DNA of 64,000 nucleotides from Amycolatopsis pretoriensis (GTDB lineage Bacteria; Actinomycetota; Actinomycetes; Mycobacteriales; Pseudonocardiaceae): the NCBI RefSeq assembly GCF_900107925.1, contig NZ_FNUJ01000004.1, positions 682,001 through 746,000 of the forward strand, written 5' to 3'. The notes beneath the pieces were generated by a model. It saw nothing but the letters and a program-made list of their open reading frames with translations, was not told the origin of the DNA and searched no databases. This document shows, in pieces, positions 34,089-42,049 of this stretch. Position 1 is the first letter of the stretch; each line of letters begins with the position of its first letter. Made by a program: the position numbers and the translations under genes.

Positions 34089-34775
34089 ATGATCGTGAAG
34101 TGCACTGCCGACAGCGGCGGTCAGCGGGTGGCGCCCGCCTATGGTTTGACCTACGTCCGGCCGCCCGAGTTCCGGCTGGCCAGGGGGCGGGAGTACGAGG
34201 TCTACGGGTTCGCGCTGTTCGAGAAGGGACCGGCGTTCCTCGTCCGCAACGACGACCGCTACCCGGAGTGGTACGCGACGAGCGTGTTCGAGGTCCTCGA
34301 CAGCGCGGTGCCGGCCGACTGGCGCGCCGGGCGCGGTGACGGGTACGAGTTCGTCCTCGGTTACCCCGAACTGGCTGCTTCGGAGACCGTCATGGCCGAG
34401 CTGGTCGAGCTGCGGCAGGACGCCCTGCGGCCCTTCGCCCGGCGGGTGCAGGCCCGGACCAGCGCACTGCCGGTCGAGGCGACGTCTCCGTTCGCCACGC
34501 TCGTCGACTTGGCCGCGCACTTTCACCAGGACTACGACCTGGTCGCCGACACGGTCCTCGGTGTCGTCGACGCCTATGCCGTGGGCCGGGCGGAAGAAGT
34601 CCGGGCCGTCGTGGCCGAGCTCGATGCCTTGTTCGCCGCGGGGATGGACGAGGTTGTCGCGCACCGGATCTGGATCGTCGAAGGCTGGTCGATGTACGAC
34701 CCGGCGCGGGATGGGGTGACCTGTCTCGAGTGGCTCAAGCAGGTCCGGGACCACCTTGCGGGCGTGGTCCGATGA
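34089..34775 (+). CDS. CdiI-like immunity protein with extra N-terminal domain
   Basis: A 228-residue protein. The C-terminal half (LVDLAAHFHQDYDLVADTVL, ELDALFAAGMDE, TCLEWLKQVRDHL) resembles the CdiI_2 contact-dependent-inhibition immunity family from memory. The N-terminal 95 residues form a separate beta-rich domain (REYEVYGFALFEKGPAFLV) that I cannot name. ATG 34089 begins MIVKCTADSG. It is followed by a shortened copy that begins within its stop codon. No toxin gene is adjacent. Confidence 0.6.
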   Translation: MIVKCTADSGGQRVAPAYGLTYVRPPEFRLARGREYEVYGFALFEKGPAFLVRNDDRYPEWYATSVFEVLDSAVPADWRAGRGDGYEFVLGYPELAASETVMAELVELRQDALRPFARRVQARTSALPVEATSPFATLVDLAAHFHQDYDLVADTVLGVVDAYAVGRAEEVRAVVAELDALFAAGMDEVVAHRIWIVEGWSMYDPARDGVTCLEWLKQVRDHLAGVVR

Positions 34776-34801
34776 TCGTGAAGTGCACTGCCGACAGCGG
34801 C
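34770..34801 (+). repeat. 32-bp direct repeat of the gene start (copy 2; copy 1 at 34087-34118)
   Basis: The 32 bases around the start codon of the CdiI-like gene (34087-34118) recur exactly at 34770-34801, including the ATG. This is the scar of a tandem duplication followed by internal deletion: after the repeat, the second copy jumps to the middle of the gene. Confidence 0.9.
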
Positions 34802-34805
34802 CGCC

Positions 34806-35180
34806 ATGGCCGAGCTCGTCGAACTGCGGCAGGTCGCGCTACGGCCCTTCGCCCGGGAGGTGCAGGCCAGGACCAGTGCGCTCCCGGTGGAGGCGACGCC
34901 TTCCTTCGACGTGCTCCTCGAGCTCGCCGAGCAGTTCCACCAGGACCACGACTTGGTCGCCGACACGCCGCTCGGCCTCATCGATGACATCTACGAGGGC
35001 CTCGACGACGAGAAACAAGCCATCGTCGCCGAGCTTGATGCCCTCTTCGCCGCCGGCATGGACGACGTCGTCGCGCACCGGATCTGGCTCGTCGAGGGCG
35101 GGGCCGGCTACGACCCCGCCCGGGACGGCATGACCTGCCTCGACTGGTTGAAACAGGTCAAAGACCACCTTTCGGCGTGA
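34806..35180 (+). CDS. Truncated tandem copy of the CdiI-like gene
   Basis: A 124-residue ORF matching the C-terminal half of the preceding protein (MAELVELRQVALRPFAREVQARTSALPVEA is shared with few changes). The N-terminal domain is missing. The duplicated start codon at 34771 reads into a different frame, so translation must use ATG 34806 or another site. The CdiI_2-like domain is kept intact, so it may still work as an immunity protein. Divergence in the middle (DDIYEGLDDEKQAIV) shows the duplication is not recent. Confidence 0.65.
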   Translation: MAELVELRQVALRPFAREVQARTSALPVEATPSFDVLLELAEQFHQDHDLVADTPLGLIDDIYEGLDDEKQAIVAELDALFAAGMDDVVAHRIWLVEGGAGYDPARDGMTCLDWLKQVKDHLSA

Positions 35181-35276
35181 TCCATCCGGGGCGGGGTGAG
35201 AGACACGACCGCCCCGGACCCCGATCATCCTCGTGAGGCGCCAACTCATTAGCGCCACACCTGGGGAAGGATCGCC

Positions 35277-35870
35277 ATGCGTAGATTCCGCGCGGGCTTC
35301 GTCGCGCTCGTTGCCACCCTTGGGCTCGTCGGCCTGCCCGCCGTTGCCCAAGCCACCACCGAAGCCGTTCTGAACATCCAGTACCAAGTGCAGCAGACCG
35401 GCTATTGGTGCGGGCCCGCCGCCACGCGGATCGCCATGTCCGCGCGGACCGGGAACCTGCCCAGCCAGGGCACCCTCGCCGCGCAGCTCGGGACCACCAC
35501 CAACGGCACCGACTGGGTCGGGCAGGTCACCGGCGTCCTGAACCAAGACCTCGGCACCTCCTGGTACGAGACCAAGGAAATGCCGAACGACCCGCCCACG
35601 CAGGCCCAGCGCGACCTGCTCTGGCGGGACATCACCCTCGACATCAACAACGGCTACGCCATCGTCGCCAACATCGTCGCGCCCGCGAACAACCACCCGC
35701 CCGGCTACCCGAACTACACCATCTACCACTACTTCACGATCATCGGCTACGACAGCTCGGACATGACCGTCAAGATCGCGGACCCGGCGAGCTTCGGCGG
35801 GAACCAGATCTACTGGCTCAGCTTCAACCAGCTCGCGACGCTGATCCCGCCGAAGGGCTACTCCGCCTAG
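35277..35870 (+). CDS. Secreted C39-like cysteine peptidase
   Basis: A 197-residue exported protein with a signal peptide (basic start, hydrophobic core, cleavage near AQA-TTEA). The C39/papain-like triad is suggested by Cys in QTGYWCGPAAT near 45, His in YHYFTIIGYD near 152, and Asp in VKIADPASF. Such secreted domains occur in many actinomycetes. A GGGGAAGG site lies upstream. It overlaps the convergent hydrolase by 4 bases. Confidence 0.8.
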   Translation: MRRFRAGFVALVATLGLVGLPAVAQATTEAVLNIQYQVQQTGYWCGPAATRIAMSARTGNLPSQGTLAAQLGTTTNGTDWVGQVTGVLNQDLGTSWYETKEMPNDPPTQAQRDLLWRDITLDINNGYAIVANIVAPANNHPPGYPNYTIYHYFTIIGYDSSDMTVKIADPASFGGNQIYWLSFNQLATLIPPKGYSA

Positions 35871-37138
35871 ATCCCCAAAAGCCCCCAATACAGAGCCCAG
35901 GGGATGAACACCACACCGCCGGCCAGAGCCACGCCGAGCCGCGGGGTCCGGTGCCGCCACCACGCCACCGCCGTGCCGATGGTGGCGGCCACCGCGCCCA
36001 GCGCCAGCAGCTGCAACACGAGCCACGGCAACGGCCTGCCCAGCACGACCGGGCCCAGTCCCTTGCCCATCGTCGTCTGGATCAGCACGTCGACGACCAG
36101 GAACCCGACCACCGCCAGCAGCCCGGTCACGCCCAGCCAGCGCGTGCCGCGACGCAGGCTGAAGCCGAACGCCACCAGCAGGAACACCAGCACTGCCAGC
36201 TGGAGCCACGTCGACTCGTACCAGGCGAGCGGAGTCACGGAGCCGCTCGGCCGGTCCTGCGCGGGCGGTGCGTCAGCCGAAGACGCAGCAGGTAGGTCGT
36301 GCACCCACGTGCCCACCAGTTCCAGGTAGCCCGGCGCGTAACCGGGCAGCTTGTCGTAGCCGTCCGTCGTGCGACGCAGCTGGTGCTGCGCGTCCGGGAA
36401 CACCCGCAACGTGTAGTGTGCCAACGACTCCTGGAAGATCCGGACGGCTTCTCCTGGCGGTGTCAGGATGTCCTTCGCGCCCCACAGCCCGAGTACCGGC
36501 TGACGCAGGCTCTTCAGCACCGGCACCGGGTCGTAGTACGCCTCCGGGAACACGCCGCCGCCGACCAGCTGGCGCATCATCGTCGACGACGCCATCCGCA
36601 CCATCGAGCCGTCCATCCCCAAGCGCCGCAGCTGGTTTTCGATCGCCCACGCCTGTTGCCGCGACGGTTCCACCCCGTTCGCCCCCAGCGTCACCACGAA
36701 AGCCACGTTGGCGGAACGGGAAGCGGCAAGAGGTGCCACCCAGCCACCTTCGCTCAACCCCCAGACGCCGACCCGCGACGGGTCCACCTCCGGCCGCTTC
36801 CGCAACGCCTCGACGGCCGCCAGCGCGTCGTCCGCCAGTGTCGAATACGACCGCGAGAACTGCGAATACCCCTCGGTCCGCTTGTCGTAGATGAGCGTCG
36901 CGATTCCTTGCCGCGCAAAGACTTCCGCCTGGTCGCGGTAGTCCTCACGGCTGTGTTCCCCCGAGCCGTGAATCATCACCAGGCCCGGTAGTTTCGTGCC
37001 CCCCGGTGGTGCGACGACGCTGCCGTGCAACGTCACTCCGCCGTTCGTGAAAGTCACGTCCGAACTGTCCGCGGCCGAAGCCGGCGGAGCTGAAAGAGCC
37101 AGGATCACCCCGGCCAGTAGTAGAGCCCCTCTTCGCAT
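35867..37138 (-). CDS. Secreted alpha/beta hydrolase with C-terminal membrane domain
   Basis: A 423-residue protein. A signal peptide (ending SAPPASAAD) is followed by an alpha/beta hydrolase domain to about 280: oxyanion loop MIHGSGEHSRED, nucleophile in WGLSEGGWVAP, and His in FPDAQHQLRR. Four hydrophobic segments follow at about 305-420. It should act outside the membrane. It starts 13 bases after the ArsR-like regulator, with which it forms an operon. Confidence 0.85.
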   Translation of the reverse strand: MRRGALLLAGVILALSAPPASAADSSDVTFTNGGVTLHGSVVAPPGGTKLPGLVMIHGSGEHSREDYRDQAEVFARQGIATLIYDKRTEGYSQFSRSYSTLADDALAAVEALRKRPEVDPSRVGVWGLSEGGWVAPLAASRSANVAFVVTLGANGVEPSRQQAWAIENQLRRLGMDGSMVRMASSTMMRQLVGGGVFPEAYYDPVPVLKSLRQPVLGLWGAKDILTPPGEAVRIFQESLAHYTLRVFPDAQHQLRRTTDGYDKLPGYAPGYLELVGTWVHDLPAASSADAPPAQDRPSGSVTPLAWYESTWLQLAVLVFLLVAFGFSLRRGTRWLGVTGLLAVVGFLVVDVLIQTTMGKGLGPVVLGRPLPWLVLQLLALGAVAATIGTAVAWWRHRTPRLGVALAGGVVFIPWALYWGLLGI

Positions 37139-37151
37139 GTGAGATCCCCTG

Positions 37152-37724
37152 TCATGTTTTTTCCCCTGGGTCCGGGAACGCGAGCAGGCGCACGAGCACG
37201 CGCCGCGCTTCCGGTGACCGGTCGTCCTCGGGCCGCCAGTACCGGCGGAACAGCTCCATGTAGTCGTCCCAGAACTGCTTCAGTTCCTCCGCGGTGAGCC
37301 ACGTGCCGCCGCGGGCGTAGAGCAGCGCGTCCGGCCAGTCGCCGGGTAGCTCCTCGCGCGATTCCGCGAACCGGTTCAGCTTTTCGAGGTCGTCCTCGAA
37401 CCCCTGGCGCTGCATGTCGTCGAACAGCACGCGGGATTCGGCGCTCTGCGAACTGCGGCGCGGCCACCGGATGTCCCGCGGCCGCGTCCGCCACCACCGT
37501 TCCTTGCCCTTGGCCAGTTCCGGGACGTCCTCGACGAACCCGAACCGCGCCAGCTCCCGCAGGTGGTAGCTGGTCGCGCCGGTGTTCTCGCCGAGCGTCT
37601 GGGCGAGCTTCGTGGCTGTCGCCGGGCCCGCGGACAACACGCCGAGTATCCGGCGGCGCAACGGGTGCGTGACGGCCTTCAGGACGTCCGGGTCCAGTTC
37701 TTCCGGTGGTGGAGCGCTGGTCAT
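37152..37724 (-). CDS. ArsR-type winged-helix transcriptional regulator
   Basis: A 190-residue regulator. The N-terminal winged helix reads AVTHPLRRRILGVLSAGPATATKLAQ, then ENTGATSYHLRELARFGFVE; the C-terminal half is helical (LTAEELKQFWDDYMELF). Starting at ATG 37724; the longer frame to 37820 covers the promoter region. Probably controls its own operon through the direct repeats upstream. Inducer unknown. Confidence 0.85.
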   Translation of the reverse strand: MTSAPPPEELDPDVLKAVTHPLRRRILGVLSAGPATATKLAQTLGENTGATSYHLRELARFGFVEDVPELAKGKERWWRTRPRDIRWPRRSSQSAESRVLFDDMQRQGFEDDLEKLNRFAESREELPGDWPDALLYARGGTWLTAEELKQFWDDYMELFRRYWRPEDDRSPEARRVLVRLLAFPDPGEKT

Positions 37725-37739
37725 GACACGACTGTAGCC

Positions 37740-37764
37740 GTGCAAAGAAAGTTGTGCAAAGAAA
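37740..37764. promoter_or_regulatory. Direct repeats, candidate operator of ArsR-like gene
   Basis: The 11-base word GTGCAAAGAAA occurs at 37740-37750 and 37754-37764 (14-base period), just upstream of the regulator start at 37724. This fits a binding site for the winged-helix protein. Confidence 0.45.
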
Positions 37765-37840
37765 TCTGTGTACGCGGGAATCCCAGATTGTCGGACCCGG
37801 GTCTTACTATCCGTGTCCATGTGGTTCCGAGGGGTCAGCC

Positions 37841-38671
37841 GTGGGTGAGCCGAACCTGCCCGCGCGGCAGATGGGGCGTCAGCTGAAGCGCATGCGCGAA
37901 CGGCTCGGCATGACGCAGGACGAAGCCGGCGCGCCGCTGCGCATGTCGACGAGCAAGATGTCGCGCATCGAGATGGGGTACCTGCCGCCCTATCACGACT
38001 TTCGCGCGCTCCTCGATCGTTATGGCGTGATCGTCTCCGACTGGGACGAGTACATCTCCGCCTACGACCGGGCGAAGGAGAAGGGCTGGTGGCACCACTA
38101 TGGGGTGGGTAATCGCGGCTTCCTGCCCATCGAAGCCGAGGCGAGCAAGGTGCAGGAGTTCCAGTTCGGCTACATCCCCGGACTGCTGCAGACGGAGGCC
38201 TACATGCGCGAGGTCTTCGTGGCGGCGCGGGTGCCGATGAAGCCGAAGGTCCTGGAGAACCAGGTGGCCGTGCGCCTGCGGCGCCAGTTGCGGCTGACCG
38301 AGGAGCCGCTCCTCACCTATCACGCGATCATCGACGAGAGCACCCTGCGGCGGCCGATCCTCTACGGGAAGGCGCGCCAGGAGCAGCTGCGGAACATCAT
38401 CGAGCGGGCCGTCTTGCCGAATGTCACGGTCCAGGTGGTGGCTGAGGAGGTCGGTGCCTACCCCGGGCAGTTCGGCAGCGTGACCGTTGCGGGCTTCGAA
38501 GATCCCGAGGAGCCGGACATCGCTTACGTCGAGCACATCATCGGGTCCGTTCACATCGAGAAAAAGGACGAGGTATCCGCTGCTAGGCTGGCTCTGAAGG
38601 ATTTTGCGGACCGGGCTCTCGACGAGGAGGATTCGGTCGCGCTGATCGAGCGGCTCTGCGCGGGAGGCTGA
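37841..38671 (+). CDS. XRE-family regulator with DUF5753 domain
   Basis: A 276-residue protein. The N-terminal helix-turn-helix reads MRERLGMTQDEAGAPLRMSTSKMSRIE; the larger C-terminal part (FGYIPGLLQTEAYMREVF, HAIIDESTLRRP) is the DUF5753 domain. Such proteins, related to WhiJ and often paired with DUF397 proteins, regulate development or secondary metabolism in Streptomyces. The GTG at 37841 has GAGGGG upstream. Two bases before the DUF397 gene. Confidence 0.9.
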   Translation: MGEPNLPARQMGRQLKRMRERLGMTQDEAGAPLRMSTSKMSRIEMGYLPPYHDFRALLDRYGVIVSDWDEYISAYDRAKEKGWWHHYGVGNRGFLPIEAEASKVQEFQFGYIPGLLQTEAYMREVFVAARVPMKPKVLENQVAVRLRRQLRLTEEPLLTYHAIIDESTLRRPILYGKARQEQLRNIIERAVLPNVTVQVVAEEVGAYPGQFGSVTVAGFEDPEEPDIAYVEHIIGSVHIEKKDEVSAARLALKDFADRALDEEDSVALIERLCAGG

Positions 38672-38673
38672 TT

Positions 38674-38913
38674 ATGTCCACTGTGGACGCACGGTGGTTC
38701 AAGAGCAGCTATAGCGGCGACGGTGAGGGCAGCAACTGTGTCGAGGTGGCGTGGCTGAAGAGCAGCTACAGCACCAGCGGCAACAACAGCAACTGTGTCG
38801 AGGTGGCGTTCGGTGCACCCGTCGCCGTGCGGGACTCCAAAGCCCCGGCCGGCGAACTGCACCTGAGCGCCGCCGCCTGGTCGGCCTTCCTCACCACATC
38901 GGGTGATCGCTGA
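38674..38913 (+). CDS. DUF397 protein with duplicated motif
   Basis: A 79-residue DUF397 protein, the usual partner of XRE-DUF5753 regulators. The signature KSSYS...NCVEVA occurs twice in tandem (about 10-26 and 29-46), where most members have one. The C-terminal VAVRDSK is typical. It may antagonise the upstream regulator. Its 3' end overlaps the convergent membrane gene by 23 bases. Confidence 0.85.
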   Translation: MSTVDARWFKSSYSGDGEGSNCVEVAWLKSSYSTSGNNSNCVEVAFGAPVAVRDSKAPAGELHLSAAAWSAFLTTSGDR

Positions 38914-39394
38914 ACTTCCGCAGCGTCTGCACCGACGGCCGCACGAAGAACATCCCGGCCACGTAACCCAACGTGGCGAACGCGAACGTCGCCAGCGTCG
39001 TCAGCAGGTCCGGCCGCAGCCGGAACACGATCGGAACCGCGAAGAGCCCGAGAATCAGCACGAGCGTCAGCACGTACGTGAACAACAACGCGGTGCGCGC
39101 CGCCGTCGCCGTCGCGACCACCAGGTAGTCGCCGCGCAGGCAGCGCCTTGACGTCAGCACCAGCACCGCGATCGCCAGCACGCCCGCCGGCGGCAGCACC
39201 ACCGCGCCCTTCTCGACCAGCGAATCCGGGAAGGGGTGCCCGTGGGCGAGGCTCTCCAGGAACGTCGTGAGGCCGACCAGCGCCACCATCGCGGCGATCA
39301 TCGAGCACCCGACGACCACCGAGCCCGCGCGCACCCGCTCGGCGAACCGGGGTGGCAGGGGCATGAACTCGACCTGACCGAAGGTTCCCTGCAC
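38891..39394 (-). CDS. Four-helix membrane protein of unknown function
   Basis: A 167-residue protein with about four hydrophobic segments (28-48, 63-82, 97-120 and 127-150). I chose GTG 39394 because GGAGG lies eight bases upstream; an in-frame GTG at 39403 and a Met 10 codons on are alternatives. No family recognised. Confidence 0.6.
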   Translation of the reverse strand: MQGTFGQVEFMPLPPRFAERVRAGSVVVGCSMIAAMVALVGLTTFLESLAHGHPFPDSLVEKGAVVLPPAGVLAIAVLVLTSRRCLRGDYLVVATATAARTALLFTYVLTLVLILGLFAVPIVFRLRPDLLTTLATFAFATLGYVAGMFFVRPSVQTLRKFSDHPMW

Positions 39395-39413
39395 CGACCT
39401 CACCTCCGAACGC

Positions 39414-39462
39414 CGTGAAGGCCACCATAAGGAACTTGTGCTTCCTCATGGTGGCCTTCACG
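39414..39462. repeat. Long interrupted hairpin between two genes
   Basis: A 15-base arm (CGTGAAGGCCACCAT, 39414-39428) pairs exactly with 39448-39462, with a second inner stem AGGAA/TTCCT around the loop. It lies upstream of the membrane gene and at the 3' end of the otsB-GH15 gene, and so may terminate the latter. It resembles the dispersed GTGAAGGCC-type elements that I associate with Amycolatopsis. Confidence 0.7.
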
Positions 39463-39481
39463 ACGATTCAGACCGAAAGGG

Positions 39482-42016
39482 CTAGCGGGCCGCCAGCAAG
39501 TTGGCGCACCGGATCAGCCCGATGTGCGAATAGGCCTGCGGATGATTGCCGAGGGACCGTTCGGCGATGGGGTCGTACTGCTCGGGCAGCAGGCCCGTCG
39601 GGCCGGCGGCCGCGACGATCTGGTCGAACAGCTCCTGGGCCTCGGTGCGCCGCCCGGTGAGCAGGTACGCCTCGATCAGCCACGCCGCGCAGATGTGGAA
39701 CCCGCCCTCACCACCGGGAAGGCCGTCGTCGCGGCGGTAACGGTACACAGTGGACCCACTGCGCAGCTCCGCCTCGATCGCGGTGACCGTCTGCTGGAAC
39801 CGCTCGTCGGCCGGGTCGATCAGGCCGGTGAGCCCGACGAACAGCGAGGCGGCGTCGAGGTCCGTGCCGTCATAAGCCGTGGTGAAGGCCTGGACCTCGT
39901 CGTTCCAGCCGTGCGTGAGGACATCGTGCTTGATCTCCTCGCGCAATCCCTGCCAGTTGCCCGGGATTTCCCGGCCGTACTGCTCGCCGAGCTTGATCGC
40001 GCGGTCGATGGTCACCCAGCACATCACCCGCGAGTAGACCCGGTGGCGCGGCACGTGCCGCTCCTCCCAGATCCCGTGGTCGGGCTCGTTCCAGCGCCGC
40101 GTCACGGCTTCCGCCATCGCGCGGACCAGCTGCCAGTCCTCGTCACGCAGGTCGCTGCGCGCCGCGGCCAGCGTGCCGACCAGCTCGACAACCGGGCCGA
40201 AAACGTCCAGCTGCACCTGGTGGTTCGCGAGGTTTCCGACGCGAACCGGGCGAGAACCGGCATAACCGGGCAGCGACTCGATGACCGCTTCGGCGCCGAT
40301 CACGCTGCCCGCCAAGGTGTACAGCGGGTGCAGCCGCTCCGGGCCGGCCAGCGTCGCGAGCACGCCGTGCAGCCACCGCAGGTAGCCCTCGGCCTCCTCG
40401 ATCGAGCCCAGGTGCACGAGCTCCCGCACGGTCATCGCGGCGTCGCGGATCCAGCAGTAGCGGTAGTCCCAGTTGCGGACGCCGCCGATCTCCTCCGGCA
40501 GCGACGACGTCGCCGCGGCGAGCACGCCGCCGGTGTCGGTGTTGACCAGGCCGCGCAGGGTCAGCGCCGAGCGCAGCACCAGGTCGGTCTGGACCGTCGG
40601 GAGCCGCAGCTTCGACGTCCACTCGCTCCAGTAGCGGCCGGCGCGGTCGCGTCGCTCCACTTCGGACAGTTCGTGCGGGCCGAGGTCGGTGGTGCCGCAG
40701 CGCAGCTCCAGCACGACCGGCTGGGTCGGCGTCGGCTGGACCAGCGCGCTCGCGGTGTCGTGCAGGCCGTCGGAGGTGATGGTCCACTCGACGCCCGGCG
40801 AGTACAGCACGAACGGTTCCGACGTACCGAGGACCCGCACGCCGCCTTCGACGATCTCCAGCTTCACCGGCACGCCGCCGAACTCGGGACGCGGCGCGAA
40901 CTTGACGCTCGCGACCGCCTCACCCGAGATCACGCGGACCAGGTCGGTCCGGTGCTGCGGGCTCTCCGGCTCGAGGTAGTCGGTGACGAGCAGGCGCGAC
41001 CAGCGCGTCTCGACCGTCATCGTGTTCGGCAGGTAGCGCTGGCCGAGCGGCAGGCCGTTGCGGTGCGGCTTGATGGAGAAGTGGCCGGCCCCCTCGCCGC
41101 CGAGCAGGTCGGCGAACACCGCGGGGGCGTCCGGGCCCGGGTGGCAGAGCCAGGTCAGCTTCGCGTCCGGCGTCAGCAGCGCGACCGAGCGCTCGTTGGC
41201 CAGCATCGACAGGCGTTCGATCGGCGGCGCGGACTCGCCGTAGAGCCAGTTGCGCCGCTCTTCCAGCATGAACGCGAGCACCAGGGCGACGTCCACGGTG
41301 TCCGGAACGTGGTAGCCGGCGAGCGTCTCGCCGTCGCCGACCTTGATGCCCAGGTCCGGGCCGGACAGGCGGGCGAAGGCCTTCTCGTCGGTGACGTCGT
41401 CGCCGAGGAAGATCGCCGCGGTGGCACCGACCTGGTGGCGCAGGATGTCGAGCGCGCGTCCCTTGTCCGTCTGGACGACCGCGAGCTCGACCACCTCCTT
41501 GCCGTCGGTGGTCGACACACCCTCCCATGTGGACGGTCCGTTGTGGACGGCCGCGAGCACGCGGCGCCCGGCCTCGTGCTCGGCGCGGCGCACGTGCACC
41601 GCGATGCTGGCCGGCTTGACCTCCAGCGACACGCCCGGGACGTCCAGCACGAGCTGCTCCAGCTCGGCCTCCAGCCGCCGGTGCAGCTCGCGCGCCTTCT
41701 CGTCGAGGGCGTGGATGAAGCCGATGTCGAACTCCGAGCCGTGGCTGCCGACGAGGTTGACCTCCGACGGCAGCCGGGAGAGCGTCGCCAGGTCACGCAG
41801 GGCGCGGCCCGAGATGACCGCCGTGGTGGTCTCGTGGAGACCGGCGAGTGATCTGAGGGCGCCCACGGACTCGGGCAGCGGACGGGCCTCGTCCGGGTTG
41901 AGGGTGATGGGTGCCAGCGTGCCGTCGTAGTCGCAAGCGACCAGCAGACGCGGCGTGCGGGCGATCTGGACGATCGCACGCCGCAGCTCGGCGGGCAGGG
42001 CCTCGGCAGTCAACAC
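39482..42016 (-). CDS. Trehalose-6-phosphate phosphatase fused to GH15 glycoside hydrolase
   Basis: An 844-residue two-domain protein. Residues about 1-250 are an OtsB-type HAD phosphatase, with nucleophile Asp29 in CDYDGTLAP and the metal site in FLGDDVTDEKAF. Residues about 255-844 are a family 15 glycoside hydrolase, with NWDYRYCWIRDAAMTV and the catalytic region EVEGGFHICAAWL-like (EGGFHICAAWLIEAY). Mycobacterial GH15 trehalase suggests the second domain may cleave trehalose rather than starch. TTG start with GAGGAGG. It follows otsA by 33 bases. Confidence 0.9.
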   Translation of the reverse strand: MLTAEALPAELRRAIVQIARTPRLLVACDYDGTLAPITLNPDEARPLPESVGALRSLAGLHETTTAVISGRALRDLATLSRLPSEVNLVGSHGSEFDIGFIHALDEKARELHRRLEAELEQLVLDVPGVSLEVKPASIAVHVRRAEHEAGRRVLAAVHNGPSTWEGVSTTDGKEVVELAVVQTDKGRALDILRHQVGATAAIFLGDDVTDEKAFARLSGPDLGIKVGDGETLAGYHVPDTVDVALVLAFMLEERRNWLYGESAPPIERLSMLANERSVALLTPDAKLTWLCHPGPDAPAVFADLLGGEGAGHFSIKPHRNGLPLGQRYLPNTMTVETRWSRLLVTDYLEPESPQHRTDLVRVISGEAVASVKFAPRPEFGGVPVKLEIVEGGVRVLGTSEPFVLYSPGVEWTITSDGLHDTASALVQPTPTQPVVLELRCGTTDLGPHELSEVERRDRAGRYWSEWTSKLRLPTVQTDLVLRSALTLRGLVNTDTGGVLAAATSSLPEEIGGVRNWDYRYCWIRDAAMTVRELVHLGSIEEAEGYLRWLHGVLATLAGPERLHPLYTLAGSVIGAEAVIESLPGYAGSRPVRVGNLANHQVQLDVFGPVVELVGTLAAARSDLRDEDWQLVRAMAEAVTRRWNEPDHGIWEERHVPRHRVYSRVMCWVTIDRAIKLGEQYGREIPGNWQGLREEIKHDVLTHGWNDEVQAFTTAYDGTDLDAASLFVGLTGLIDPADERFQQTVTAIEAELRSGSTVYRYRRDDGLPGGEGGFHICAAWLIEAYLLTGRRTEAQELFDQIVAAAGPTGLLPEQYDPIAERSLGNHPQAYSHIGLIRCANLLAAR

Positions 42017-42049
42017 TCCTCCTCAGGAGCTCGTGCGTGGTCGTTCGGG

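Noticed and set aside
34087..34801. Insertion sequence or transposon footprint at the 32-bp repeats
   Set aside because: The repeats flank the gene itself, not a transposase, and coincide with its start codon; tandem duplication with deletion explains them better.
39524..41851. 775-residue plus-strand ORF opposite the otsB-GH15 gene
   Set aside because: Antisense shadow of a gene with intact catalytic motifs.
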